This document shows, piece after piece, positions 25,499 through 33,092 of a DNA stretch of 40,353 bases (positions within the stretch are counted from its first letter, which is position 1; each line of letters opens with the position of its first letter). This stretch comes from UPXZ01 sp964634605. Lineage in GTDB: Bacteria > Bacteroidota > Bacteroidia > Bacteroidales > Paludibacteraceae. The notes under the pieces are model-generated. The model searched no databases. It was given only the letters and a program-made list of their open reading frames with translations, and was not told where the DNA came from. The position numbers and the translations under genes are program-made. The DNA lies in NCBI GenBank assembly GCA_964634605.1, contig CAZWLJ010000032.1, positions 1-40,353 of the forward strand. Direction: 5' to 3'.

Positions 25499-26341
25499 CT
25501 ATTTAACCAGTGAAAACAGCAGGGCAATTTCTTCAGCCCACCGTGTTTCATCGGGCGTTTCCAGAATCAGGGGGATATTGTCAAAACGTGCATCCTGCAG
25601 AATGAAACGGAATGTATCCATGCCCATCAGTCCTTTGCCCAGACTATCGTGGCGGTCAACCCGGGTGGCGAGTTCTTTTTTGCTGTCGTTGATATGCATT
25701 CCTTTCAGATAGCCGAAACCAATGATTTCGTCAAATTTCCTGAATGTTTCGTCAAAACCTTCGTGTGTGCGGATTTCATACCCGGCAGCCAGCGTATGGG
25801 CAGTATCCAGGCACACTCCAACACGTGTTTTATCGTCTACCAGGTCAATAATCTGAGCAATTTCTTCGAATCTGTGCCCGATAGCCGAACCTTGTCCGGC
25901 AGTATTTTCGATTACCGCGGTTACTCCTTCTGTTTTTTCCAGAGCAATATTTATAGAAGTGGCAATGCTAGCAATGCATTCGTCTATGCTGATTTTATTC
26001 AGATGAGCTCCCGGATGAAAGTTCAGTTTCTTCAGCCCGAGCTGTTCGCATCGCTGCATTTCTTCCAGAAACGATAAACGTGATTTCTCAAGTCCCTCTG
26101 GTTCGGGACTTCCCAGATTAATCAGGTAACTGTCGTGCGGTAGAATATTCTCAGGCGCAAAACCGTATTCGGAGCACCGCAGCCTGAAAAGTTCGATACT
26201 TTTGGCAGACAAAGGAGGTGCTATCCACTGTTTCTGATTTTTTGTAAAAAGGGCAAATGCTGTTGCTCCGATGTTGTGGGCGTTGAGTGGTGCGTTTTCC
26301 ACACCTCCAGCCGCACTGACATGTGCTCCGATATATTTCAT
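25499..26341 (-). CDS. nfo: Deoxyribonuclease IV (endonuclease IV)
   Basis: A 280-residue AP endonuclease of base-excision repair that cleaves 5' of abasic sites. All nine metal ligands of the trinuclear zinc site are present, at what I recall as the E. coli Nfo positions: His69, His109, Glu145, Asp179, His182, His216, Asp229, His231 and Glu261 (PHDSYLINL, LNFHPGAH, IENTAGQG, CLDTAHTLAAGY, MHINDSK, DRHDSLGKG, LETP). So it is full length and expected to be active. The ATG is at 26339-26341. A 14-bp palindrome, GAATGTAAACATTC, sits 18 bp upstream and could be an operator. Convergent with the BspA-like gene and divergent from mdh. Confidence 0.97.
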   Translation of the reverse strand: MKYIGAHVSAAGGVENAPLNAHNIGATAFALFTKNQKQWIAPPLSAKSIELFRLRCSEYGFAPENILPHDSYLINLGSPEPEGLEKSRLSFLEEMQRCEQLGLKKLNFHPGAHLNKISIDECIASIATSINIALEKTEGVTAVIENTAGQGSAIGHRFEEIAQIIDLVDDKTRVGVCLDTAHTLAAGYEIRTHEGFDETFRKFDEIIGFGYLKGMHINDSKKELATRVDRHDSLGKGLMGMDTFRFILQDARFDNIPLILETPDETRWAEEIALLFSLVK

Positions 26342-26358
26342 TTTTATTGACTTTTTTT

Positions 26359-26372
26359 GAATGTAAACATTC
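26359..26372. promoter_or_regulatory. Palindrome upstream of nfo
   Basis: GAATGT-AA-ACATTC, perfect 6-bp arms, 18 bp upstream of the nfo ATG. Position suits an operator; the binding protein is unknown. Confidence 0.4.
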
Positions 26373-26632
26373 TGATAATGGATTTTTGAAACAGAAAAAA
26401 ACGAAGATAAACTAATCAGAAGTAAACGTTCAAGCCTCTTAATATCATGAACTTAAAACTATTGGAAACTGTTAATCTGAACAAAATGAGAAGTTATTCG
26501 TTTACGAAGTATTAATTGATTATGAAATCCCTGTTTTTCTCATAACAACGTTTTGTAAGTCTGTTTGGTTTAATTAAAGAAAAATTTCATTAAATAAGCA
26601 TGCGTTGGTTTTATCATATCGGAAAAAATGAG

Positions 26633-26640
26633 TAATTTTG
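26633..26640 (+). promoter_or_regulatory. Candidate mdh -7 box
   Basis: TAATTTTG, 48 bp upstream of the mdh ATG; the -33 region (GTTTTATC around 26608-26615) is a weak match. Confidence 0.5.
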
Positions 26641-26688
26641 TTCTCTCAAAAAAATGAATTTTTATTAACAAATTAAAATAGAATTATT

Positions 26689-27630
26689 ATGTCAAAAGTA
26701 ACTGTAGTTGGTGCCGGAAACGTTGGTGCCAGTTGTGCTAATGTGTTAGTTGTGAATGAGATAGCCGATCACGTAATTTTGCTCGACGTGAAGGAAGGTA
26801 TTTCGGAAGGTAAGGCCATTGATATTATGCAGACAGCTTCCTTGCTGGGATTTGACTCTACCATTGAGGGTTGTACCAACGACTATGCAAAAACGGCAAA
26901 TTCTGATGTTGTTGTAATAACATCAGGCATTCCACGCAAACCGGGTATGACACGTGAGGAACTGATAGGTGTAAACGCCGGAATTGTAAAAAGTGTGGCT
27001 GAAAATGCATTGAAATATTCTCCAAATGCTATTTTTGTTATTGTAAGTAATCCGATGGATACTATGGCATACCTTACTTATAAATCATTAGGAATTCCGA
27101 AAAATCGCGTTATCGGTATGGGTGGCGCACTGGATACAGCCCGTTTTAAATACTATCTGAGTAAGGAACTGAAAGCAAACCAGAATGAAGTACACTGTAT
27201 GGTTTTCGGCGGACACGGTGATAAAACCATGATTCCGATGGTTCGTTTTGCTTCGTACAAAGGCCGTCAGGTTACAGATATTCTTGACAAAGAAACAATA
27301 GATCAGGTGGTTAAAAACACAATGGTAGGCGGTGCTACACTGACTTCATTCCTTGGAACTTCTGCCTGGTATGCACCTGGTGCAGGAGTAGCTTATCTTG
27401 TTCGCTCCATTATTCACAACAAAAAGAAAATTATTCCGTGCAGCGTGTACCTCGATGGTGAATACGGTCAAAAAGATATTTTCCTGGGTGTGCCAATCGT
27501 TGTAGGAGAAAACGGAGTAGAGCAAATCCTGGACTATAAACTGAACGCTGAAGAAAATGCCCTGTTCGAAAACGGTGCTGACGCTGTTCGTGAAACAAAC
27601 AGTGTGTTAAATCAGCTTAATCTGATTTAA
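26689..27630 (+). CDS. mdh: Malate dehydrogenase
   Basis: A 313-residue NAD-dependent MDH of the LDH-like group, interconverting malate and oxaloacetate. The Rossmann loop is GAGNVG (8-13) with Asp33 (LLDVKEG) selecting NAD. The mobile loop is IPRKPGMTREEL with Arg83 and Arg89; an arginine, not glutamine, at the loop specificity position favours malate over lactate. Asn121 (VSNPMD), Asp149/Arg152 (GGALDTARF) and catalytic His176 (GGHGD) are present. It is monocistronic between its own promoter and a terminator. In anaerobic Bacteroidales this enzyme runs oxaloacetate to malate on the fumarate/succinate branch. Confidence 0.97.
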   Translation: MSKVTVVGAGNVGASCANVLVVNEIADHVILLDVKEGISEGKAIDIMQTASLLGFDSTIEGCTNDYAKTANSDVVVITSGIPRKPGMTREELIGVNAGIVKSVAENALKYSPNAIFVIVSNPMDTMAYLTYKSLGIPKNRVIGMGGALDTARFKYYLSKELKANQNEVHCMVFGGHGDKTMIPMVRFASYKGRQVTDILDKETIDQVVKNTMVGGATLTSFLGTSAWYAPGAGVAYLVRSIIHNKKKIIPCSVYLDGEYGQKDIFLGVPIVVGENGVEQILDYKLNAEENALFENGADAVRETNSVLNQLNLI

Positions 27631-27651
27631 TCCATCAATTACAGGTAATAA

Positions 27652-27691
27652 AAAAAACTGTTTCGGAAACTTATTCTGAGGCAGTTTTTTT
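27652..27691 (+). terminator. Intrinsic terminator after mdh
   Basis: AAAAAACTG (27652-27660) pairs with CAGTTTTTT (27682-27690), extended by a weaker inner TTTC/GAGG pairing, followed by more Ts. Confidence 0.8.
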
Positions 27692-27720
27692 CTTTTAGGT
27701 TCGGGTGTTGTTTATTCCTT

Positions 27721-27737
27721 TTTATTTCTGAAATAAA
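27721..27737. promoter_or_regulatory. 17-bp palindrome upstream of sufB
   Basis: TTTATTTCTGAAATAAA: 8-bp perfect arms around a central T, 47 bp upstream of the sufB ATG. A second, wider inverted repeat, TTGTTTATT (27709-27717) with AATAAACAA (27732-27740), overlaps it. It looks like an operator for an iron-sulfur or stress regulator, or an AT-rich hairpin. Confidence 0.5.
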
Positions 27738-27784
27738 CAAAAACTGTGTTTTAACTGTTATTACTCCACACTCAAAGAAAAAGC

Positions 27785-29221
27785 ATGTCAGACGATATAT
27801 TACACGAAGTAACCCAAAGTGAATACAAATATGGTTTTACAACCGATATCGAAACGGATGTAATTCCACCCGGCCTGAATGAAGATGTAGTCCGGTTAAT
27901 TTCGAAAAAGAAAAACGAACCGGAATGGCTTCTGGAATTCAGACTGAAAGCATACCGGCACTGGACAACCATGAAAATGCCCTCATGGGCTTATTTGAAT
28001 ATTCCTCCGATTGATTTTCAGGCCATATCCTATTTTGCTGCTCCCCGAAAAAATGCCCCGAAAAGCCTGGATGAAGTTGACCCGGAGCTGCTCAAAACTT
28101 TTGACAAACTGGGAATTCCGCTCGAAGAGCAGAAAATTCTTTCGGGAATGGCAGTGGATGCTGTAATGGACAGCGTTTCGGTGAAAACAACGTTTCGCGA
28201 GAATCTTGCCGAACAAGGCATTATTTTTTGTTCGTTCAGCGAGGCAGTGCAGGAGCATCCGGACCTGGTAAAGAAATACATGGCATCCGTGGTGCCTTAT
28301 GCCGATAATTATTTTGCTGCACTCAATTCTGCTGTGTTCAGTGACGGCTCATTCGCCTATATTCCCAAAGGAGTTCGCTGCCCGATGGAACTTTCCACCT
28401 ATTTCCGTATCAATGCCGCCAATACCGGGCAATTTGAGCGCACACTCATTGTGGCCGAAGAAGGCAGCTATGTGTCCTATCTCGAAGGGTGTACAGCACC
28501 CATGCGCGACGAAAACCAGCTTCACGCAGCAATAGTGGAAATAGTAGTGATGAAAGATGCTGAAGTGAAATACTCAACGGTTCAGAACTGGTATCCGGGT
28601 GATAAGGACGGAAACGGAGGAGTTTACAACTTTGTAACCAAACGCGGAATATGTAAGGGTGAAAATGCAAAACTATCCTGGACACAAGTTGAAACTGGAT
28701 CGGCTATCACCTGGAAATACCCCTCGTGCATACTGATGGGTGATAATTCATCTGCCGAATTTTACTCCGTGGCAGTAACCAACCATCATCAACAAGCTGA
28801 CACAGGAACAAAAATGATACACCTTGGAAAAAATACCTCGAGCCACATTCTGTCAAAAGGGATCTCGGCCGGATTCAGCAACAACAGTTACCGAGGTCTG
28901 GTGCGTGTAAATCCGAAAGCTGAAAATGCACGGAATTTCTCCCAGTGCGACAGTTTGCTGCTCGGAGATAAATGCGGTGCCCACACATTCCCCTACATGG
29001 AAGTGAACAATGAAACAGCTATCGTAGAGCACGAAGCCACTACCTCAAAAATCAGTGAAGACCAGATATTCTACTGCAACCAGCGTGGTATTGATACCGA
29101 AAAAGCCGTAGGACTGATTGTGAACGGATACGCTAAAGAAGTACTTAACAAACTCCCGATGGAATTTGCAGTAGAAGCACAGAAACTGCTGCAAATAACA
29201 CTGGAAGGAAGTGTTGGATAA
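27785..29221 (+). CDS. sufB: Fe-S cluster assembly protein SufB
   Basis: A 478-residue scaffold subunit of the SufBCD complex, on which Fe-S clusters are built in the cytosol. It is full length. It shows the N-terminal region around LDEVDPELLKTFDKLGIPLEEQ, the beta-helix core (VPYADNYFAALNSAVFSDGSFAYIPKGVRCPMELSTYFRIN) and the conserved GDKCGAHTFPYMEVNN with Cys397, equivalent to the essential persulfide/cluster cysteine. HEATTSKISEDQIFYCNQRGI lies at the C-terminus. First gene of sufBCD; start ATG after AAAGAAAAAGC. Confidence 0.97.
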   Translation: MSDDILHEVTQSEYKYGFTTDIETDVIPPGLNEDVVRLISKKKNEPEWLLEFRLKAYRHWTTMKMPSWAYLNIPPIDFQAISYFAAPRKNAPKSLDEVDPELLKTFDKLGIPLEEQKILSGMAVDAVMDSVSVKTTFRENLAEQGIIFCSFSEAVQEHPDLVKKYMASVVPYADNYFAALNSAVFSDGSFAYIPKGVRCPMELSTYFRINAANTGQFERTLIVAEEGSYVSYLEGCTAPMRDENQLHAAIVEIVVMKDAEVKYSTVQNWYPGDKDGNGGVYNFVTKRGICKGENAKLSWTQVETGSAITWKYPSCILMGDNSSAEFYSVAVTNHHQQADTGTKMIHLGKNTSSHILSKGISAGFSNNSYRGLVRVNPKAENARNFSQCDSLLLGDKCGAHTFPYMEVNNETAIVEHEATTSKISEDQIFYCNQRGIDTEKAVGLIVNGYAKEVLNKLPMEFAVEAQKLLQITLEGSVG

Positions 29222-29230
29222 ATAAACAAG

Positions 29231-29262
29231 CTCCCAATCCCTGAAAGGAGTAAAACAGGAGC
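29231..29262 (+). repeat. CTCC...GGAG repeat after sufB
   Basis: CTCCCAATCCCTGAAAGGAG followed by taaaacaggagc; CTCC (29231-29234) can pair with GGAG at 29247-29250 or 29258-29261. Degenerate member of the CCCTGAAAGGG family seen also before sufC, before sufD and inside valS. Confidence 0.45.
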
Positions 29263-29307
29263 AGTAAACGAGAGTTTATTAATAAATAATTTTTTGATAT
29301 AATTTTT

Positions 29308-29363
29308 AATTTTCCAACCCCTTACATTATACGGAAAATTACCCCTTTCAGGGGGTTAGGGGG
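29308..29363 (+). promoter_or_regulatory. Structured sufC leader with alternative stems
   Basis: AATTTTCC (29308-29315) and GGAAAATT (29333-29340) form a perfect hairpin. Immediately after, CCCCT (29342-29346), loop TTC, AGGGG (29350-29354) forms another. A second CCCCT (29318-29322) and a second AGGGGG (29358-29363), 7 nt before the sufC ATG, allow alternative pairings. The second AGGGGG could act as a ribosome site that is hidden or freed. Regulation is inferred. Confidence 0.45.
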
Positions 29364-29370
29364 CATTTAT

Positions 29371-30108
29371 ATGTTAGAAATAAAAAATTTACACGCTACC
29401 GTCAACGGTAAAGAGATATTGAAAGGGGTAAATTTAACCATCAATAAAGGTGAAGTTCACGCCATAATGGGTCCGAACGGATCCGGGAAATCGACTCTGG
29501 CTTCGGTAATAACAGGTAATCCGTCTTTCGAAGTTACAAAAGGAAAGATCATCTACGAAGGAGCTGACTTGTTCGAACTTTCGCCTGAAGAGCGTGCAAG
29601 CGCCGGCATTTTTCTGAGTTTTCAGTATCCGGTTGAGATTCCCGGAGTCAGCATGGTTAATTTCATGCGGGCAGCTATCAACGAGCAACGTAAATACCGT
29701 GGTCAGGAACCTGTTTCGGCTACCGAGTTTCTCCGCCTCATGCGCGAAAAGAAAGAACTGGTGGAAATGGATAGCCAGCTTACCAACCGATCGGTTAACG
29801 AAGGTTTCTCCGGAGGTGAAAAAAAACGCAACGAAATCTTCCAGATGGCTATGCTCGAGCCCAAACTGGCAATACTTGACGAAACTGACAGCGGGCTGGA
29901 TATCGATGCGCTGCGAATTGTGGCAAACGGTGTCAACAAGTTGAAGTCGCCCGATAATGCAAGTATTGTTATCACCCACTACCAGCGACTGCTTGATTAT
30001 ATTGTACCTGATTTTGTGCACGTGCTCAGCGATGGAAAAATAGTAAAAACAGGAGATAAAACACTCGCATTAGAACTGGAAGAAAAAGGATACGACTGGC
30101 TGAAATAG
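29371..30108 (+). CDS. sufC: Fe-S cluster assembly ATPase SufC
   Basis: A 245-residue ABC-type ATPase that drives SufBD rearrangement during cluster assembly. Walker A is GPNGSGKST (34-42), the Q-loop is FLSFQYPVEIPG, the signature is SGGEKKRNE (147-155), Walker B is LAILDET with catalytic Glu171, and the H-loop is ITHY (His203). All residues for ATP hydrolysis are present, and the length is standard. It lies 149 bp after sufB, an unusually long gap for this operon, filled by palindromic repeats that put a G-rich tract 7 nt before the start. Confidence 0.97.
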   Translation: MLEIKNLHATVNGKEILKGVNLTINKGEVHAIMGPNGSGKSTLASVITGNPSFEVTKGKIIYEGADLFELSPEERASAGIFLSFQYPVEIPGVSMVNFMRAAINEQRKYRGQEPVSATEFLRLMREKKELVEMDSQLTNRSVNEGFSGGEKKRNEIFQMAMLEPKLAILDETDSGLDIDALRIVANGVNKLKSPDNASIVITHYQRLLDYIVPDFVHVLSDGKIVKTGDKTLALELEEKGYDWLK

Positions 30109-30124
30109 AAAGTCAACCCAAATC

Positions 30125-30137
30125 CTCCTGAAAGGAG
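30125..30137 (+). promoter_or_regulatory. Hairpin covering the sufD ribosome site
   Basis: CTCCT (30125-30129), loop GAA, AGGAG (30133-30137). AGGAG is the Shine-Dalgarno sequence, 3 nt before the ATG at 30141 and 15 nt before an in-frame ATG at 30153. The hairpin would hide it. Confidence 0.5.
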
Positions 30138-30140
30138 AAA

Positions 30141-31547
30141 ATGAACCTCGAAATGAATAATCAAGACAATACTACTACTGCCCGTAATTCATCCCAATCC
30201 GTTACGTTGGGAGGCGATGAGTATATCCGGCTTTACGAGCAACACAACGAAACAATAAAAAGTCATACTGCACCCGTGCTGAATGAAGGGCGCGATACCG
30301 CTTTTGAGAAATTCCGTAAACTGGGATTTCCTGATCCGGAAGTTGAGAATTACAAATATTCCGACTTTCGTGAACCGCTTTCGGTGGATTATGGATTGAA
30401 TATCAAACGGATGAACTTCCGTGTAAACCCATATAACGTATTCAAATGTGACGTACCGGGAATTGCAGCCTATCTTTTCTTCGTAGTGAACGATGCTTTT
30501 TATCCTGTAAAAGCAGCAAACAATTTTTCACTTCCTCCGGGAGTGATAATAACCGGTTTGCGCGAAGCAGCCACCCTGCATCCCGAACTCGTGGCAAAAT
30601 ATTATGGTAAACTGGCCGAAAAACAGAACGATGGTTTTGTGGCGCTCAACGGGACTTTTGCTCAGGATGGATTTTTTATTTACGTACCACAGAATGTGAT
30701 ACTGGACAGACCTGTTCAGATTGTTAATATCATGAGGTCGGATGCCGATTTCATGGCCAACAGCCATAACCTGGTCGTGGTGGAGCAGGGAGCCAAGGCG
30801 CAGGTTCTTGTATGTGATCATACTGCTGACGATGTTCGGTTCTTTTCCAACCGGGTTACTGAAGTCTACGTGGGAGAAAATGCCTCTTACGAACATTATA
30901 AACTGGAGAATGTAAGTAGAAAAACAACCGACGTATCTTCATTACTCATCAGCCAGGCTCAAAACTCAAATGTATTGGGAAATATTATTACTCTTCACAA
31001 CGGCGTAACACGCAATAATATTGAGATAGAACTTAACGGTGAGAAATGTGAAACCCTGTTGTGCGGAATGGCATTTTCGGATAAAAATCAGTCGCTTGAT
31101 AATTTCACATCCATACTTCATAATAAACCGAACTGTCATAGCACCGAACTTTTCAAGTATATACTCGATGATGAGTCCAGAGGTGGATTTACGGGCAGAT
31201 TGTATGTAGCCAGAGATGCACAAAAAACACAGGCTTATCAAACGAATAAAAACATTCTTCTCAGCAGGTCTGCAAAAATGCGTACTAAACCGCAACTCGA
31301 GATTTTTGCCGATGATGTAAAATGTTCGCACGGAGCCACTATTGGACAACTCGATGAAAAGGCCATGTTTTACATGCGTCAGCGGGGTATTTCGGAGAAA
31401 GAAGCCAGACTCCTCCTGATGTATGCTTTTACAGCCGATGTAATAGAAAATATCCGCATCGATGCGCTGAAAGACAGAATTAAATTGCTGGTTGAGAAAC
31501 GTTTACGCGGAGATCTGAGTAAATGTGAGGGATGCAGTATTTGTTAG
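30141..31547 (+). CDS. sufD: Fe-S cluster assembly protein SufD
   Basis: A 468-residue paralogue of SufB that completes the SufBC2D scaffold and is needed for iron acquisition. The N-terminus is helical (DTAFEKFRKLGFPDPEVENYKYSDF), then a beta-helix. The C-terminal CSHGATIGQLDEKAMFYMRQRGISEKEARLLLMYAF carries the conserved histidine and the usual SufD ending. It finishes with a cysteine-rich tail, CEGCSIC. The start could be at 30141 or at the in-frame ATG at 30153; both begin with low-complexity Asn/Thr residues that are not conserved. It lies 32 bp after sufC. The usual downstream sufS desulfurase is replaced by an unrelated gene. Confidence 0.95.
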   Translation: MNLEMNNQDNTTTARNSSQSVTLGGDEYIRLYEQHNETIKSHTAPVLNEGRDTAFEKFRKLGFPDPEVENYKYSDFREPLSVDYGLNIKRMNFRVNPYNVFKCDVPGIAAYLFFVVNDAFYPVKAANNFSLPPGVIITGLREAATLHPELVAKYYGKLAEKQNDGFVALNGTFAQDGFFIYVPQNVILDRPVQIVNIMRSDADFMANSHNLVVVEQGAKAQVLVCDHTADDVRFFSNRVTEVYVGENASYEHYKLENVSRKTTDVSSLLISQAQNSNVLGNIITLHNGVTRNNIEIELNGEKCETLLCGMAFSDKNQSLDNFTSILHNKPNCHSTELFKYILDDESRGGFTGRLYVARDAQKTQAYQTNKNILLSRSAKMRTKPQLEIFADDVKCSHGATIGQLDEKAMFYMRQRGISEKEARLLLMYAFTADVIENIRIDALKDRIKLLVEKRLRGDLSKCEGCSIC

Positions 31548-31550
31548 GAT

Positions 31551-31637
31551 ACGAATTACACGAATTAAGACGAATTACACGAATTTTCAATCAGTAATTT
31601 ACTAAATTGTAAATTTGTAAATCGTAAATTGTAAATC
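31551..31637 (+). repeat. Short tandem repeats between sufD and the DUF4287-like gene
   Basis: Two copies of ACGAATTACACGAATT at 31551-31566 and 31570-31585 (19-nt period), then a run of 7-8-nt TAAATTG/TAAATCG units at 31603-31637. Both kinds are simple-repeat families rather than genes. Confidence 0.8.
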
Positions 31638-31642
31638 AATTA

Positions 31643-32176
31643 ATGGCCTCAAAACCCGCAAATATCAAAGCGCTCCAAACAGGTACCGGCAAAAGCTGGG
31701 AATACTGGCTTGAATTTCTTGAAAGTATAGGTGCAGGCAATCTTCCACACGATCAGATAGCCCTGAAAGTAAATGAACACGGAGCGAATGCCTGGTGGAG
31801 CCAGGGTATCACGGTGGCTTACGAGCAGTATATCGGGAGACGCCTTCCGGGTCAAACCTGCGATGGCGATTTTCAGGTGACGGTAAGCAAAACCATTGCA
31901 GGAGATATGGATGAAGCGTTAACCAGATGGGTGAAAAGTACAGAGGGAATTACAGAGTTCGACGGTGCGAAAATAATCCGCGAGCCTGTCATAAGTCAAA
32001 CCGAAAAATGGCGCTACTGGCGGTGCGGACTGGACGATAAATCAACGATCAGCGTAAATATTCAGAATAAGCCGGGCGGAGAAAAATCGATTCTGGCCAT
32101 TAATCACGATAAAATTCAAATTTCTGAAGATGTTGACAAATGGAGGGCTTTTTGGAAAGCTTTTGAAGTGAAATAA
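31643..32176 (+). CDS. DUF4287/SRPBCC-like protein
   Basis: A 177-residue protein. The N-terminal part (residues 8-75: TGTGKSWEYWLEFLESIGAGNLPHDQIALKVNEHGANAWWSQGITVAYEQYIGRR) matches the DUF4287-type helical module with its WW-x-Q-x-I/V-T-V-x-YE core. The C-terminal part (DGDFQVTVSKTIAGDMDEALTRWV to the end) looks like a short SRPBCC/AHSA1-type ligand-binding fold. These proteins have no assigned function known to me; the SRPBCC half suggests a hydrophobic ligand. It starts with ATG after a repeat-filled spacer of 95 bp, so it may or may not belong to the suf transcript. A shared terminator follows. Confidence 0.7.
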   Translation: MASKPANIKALQTGTGKSWEYWLEFLESIGAGNLPHDQIALKVNEHGANAWWSQGITVAYEQYIGRRLPGQTCDGDFQVTVSKTIAGDMDEALTRWVKSTEGITEFDGAKIIREPVISQTEKWRYWRCGLDDKSTISVNIQNKPGGEKSILAINHDKIQISEDVDKWRAFWKAFEVK

Positions 32177-32181
32177 AACAG

Positions 32182-32220
32182 AAAATGGTTACAGGATTAA
32201 AACCTGAAACCATTTTTTTT
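32182..32220. terminator. Intrinsic terminator between convergent genes
   Basis: AAAATGGTTACAGG (32182-32195) pairs with CCTGAAACCATTTT (32203-32216) with one A-A mismatch and a 7-nt loop, then Ts. The minus-strand tail is TTTTCTGTTTT, so it may serve both directions. Confidence 0.9.
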
Positions 32221-32232
32221 ATTAATTTGAAG

Positions 32233-32709
32233 TTAGTTTTTCAGAAGTTTAGCAATTTTTTCCAGCCACATTACATCCGTTTCATCCAGCACACCTAAGC
32301 GCTCGCTATCCACATCCAATACGGCAAAGACCTCGTTGTTATCAAACACAGGAACAACAACTTCAGAAACGGATGCGCTGCTGCAGGCAATATGTCCCGG
32401 AAATTCATTCACATCCGGCACCAGAATGGAACGATGCTCTTTCCAGCATGTTCCGCAAACACCCCGCCCAAAACCAATCCGCGTGCAGGCAACCGGCCCC
32501 TGAAAAGGTCCGAGAACAAGTTCGTTGCCCTTAACCAGATAAAATCCAACCCACCACCAGCTGAAAACTTCCTTCAGGGCGGATGAGATATTTGCCATAT
32601 TGGCAATTAAATCCGTTTCGCCATCGGTCAGCGATTGTAATTGAGGGAAAAGTTCCTGATAAACAGCGTTTTTCGGCTGATCAGGAGTGATTGAAAGCGT
32701 TTCTGACAT
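32233..32709 (-). CDS. msrC: Free methionine-R-sulfoxide reductase (GAF domain)
   Basis: 158 residues forming a single GAF domain that reduces free Met-R-sulfoxide in the cytosol. The three cysteines that define this enzyme are present: GPFQGPVACTRIGFGRGVCGT (two) and HIACSSASVSE (third). WWWVGFYLV and LDVDSERLG complete the fold. I chose the ATG at 32707-32709 (MSETLSITPD). A longer frame from 32763 would start upstream of the candidate promoter box (complement of 32735-32742), so it would not be transcribed. It is convergent with the preceding gene and faces the M16 protease gene divergently. Sensible as an oxidative-damage enzyme near the suf genes, though that may be coincidence. Confidence 0.93.
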   Translation of the reverse strand: MSETLSITPDQPKNAVYQELFPQLQSLTDGETDLIANMANISSALKEVFSWWWVGFYLVKGNELVLGPFQGPVACTRIGFGRGVCGTCWKEHRSILVPDVNEFPGHIACSSASVSEVVVPVFDNNEVFAVLDVDSERLGVLDETDVMWLEKIAKLLKN

Positions 32710-32734
32710 GAATTCTTGTGTTATAATATTTCTG

Positions 32735-32764
32735 CAAAGGTACACCAAAAAAGTTTTCATCAAT
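32735..32764 (-). promoter_or_regulatory. Candidate msrC promoter
   Basis: On the minus strand ATTG (complement of 32761-32764), 18 bp, TACCTTTG (complement of 32735-32742), 25 bp upstream of the ATG at 32709. Confidence 0.6.
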
Positions 32765-32836
32765 AAGTCAGATTCCCAAAAAGTTACGGCTTTTGGGGAT
32801 TATGCTCCACAAAATGAGTTAAAAAGTGAATTAACC

Positions 32837-32901
32837 TGCAATTCAGGGAAATAGCAGAAAAACTCACTAAAACTGAGAGCACATCTTCCTGCTGAATTGC
32901 A
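32837..32901. ncRNA. Long imperfect hairpin, candidate structured RNA
   Basis: TGCAATTCAG (32837-32846) and CTGAATTGCA (32892-32901) are perfect 10-bp arms. Just inside, GGAA (32847-32850) pairs with TTCC (32886-32889), and CTCA/TGAG form an apical stem. It lies in the 383-bp divergent spacer between msrC and the M16 gene, with no coding potential. Could be a small RNA, leader element or remnant repeat. The rest of the spacer is AT-rich; a weak promoter-like GTTG-N20-TTCCTTTG ends at 33000. Confidence 0.4.
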
Positions 32902-33092
32902 TATTTCAGATAAAAAACAATTTTCTAATGTCGTTTTTTGTTTAATTAACGCTTAAATTCAGTCCGGAGTTGGCAGTTTGTTAAAAAATAATTTCCTTTG
33001 TCAATTCTTTCAATTAAATCCGGGAACTAAATCACAGTTGTGTGTTTGTTACGGAAAAGGGATATGAAATAATTAACTTAAATATTAACGAT

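Larger units (their letters stand above)
26342..26688. other. nfo-mdh divergent spacer
   Basis: 347 bp, AT-rich. It holds the nfo palindrome (26359-26372), a weak minus-strand promoter (TATCTTCG as complement of 26402-26409) and the mdh -7 box TAATTTTG (26633-26640). No small gene seen. Confidence 0.6.

Noticed and set aside
26096..26117. Inverted repeat AAGTCCC/GGGACTT inside nfo
   Set aside because: Lies in a segment whose protein sequence aligns with ordinary Nfo without any insertion, so it is chance.
32710..32763. N-terminal extension of the methionine sulfoxide reductase
   Set aside because: It would begin upstream of the predicted -7 box, and the residues do not resemble the family.
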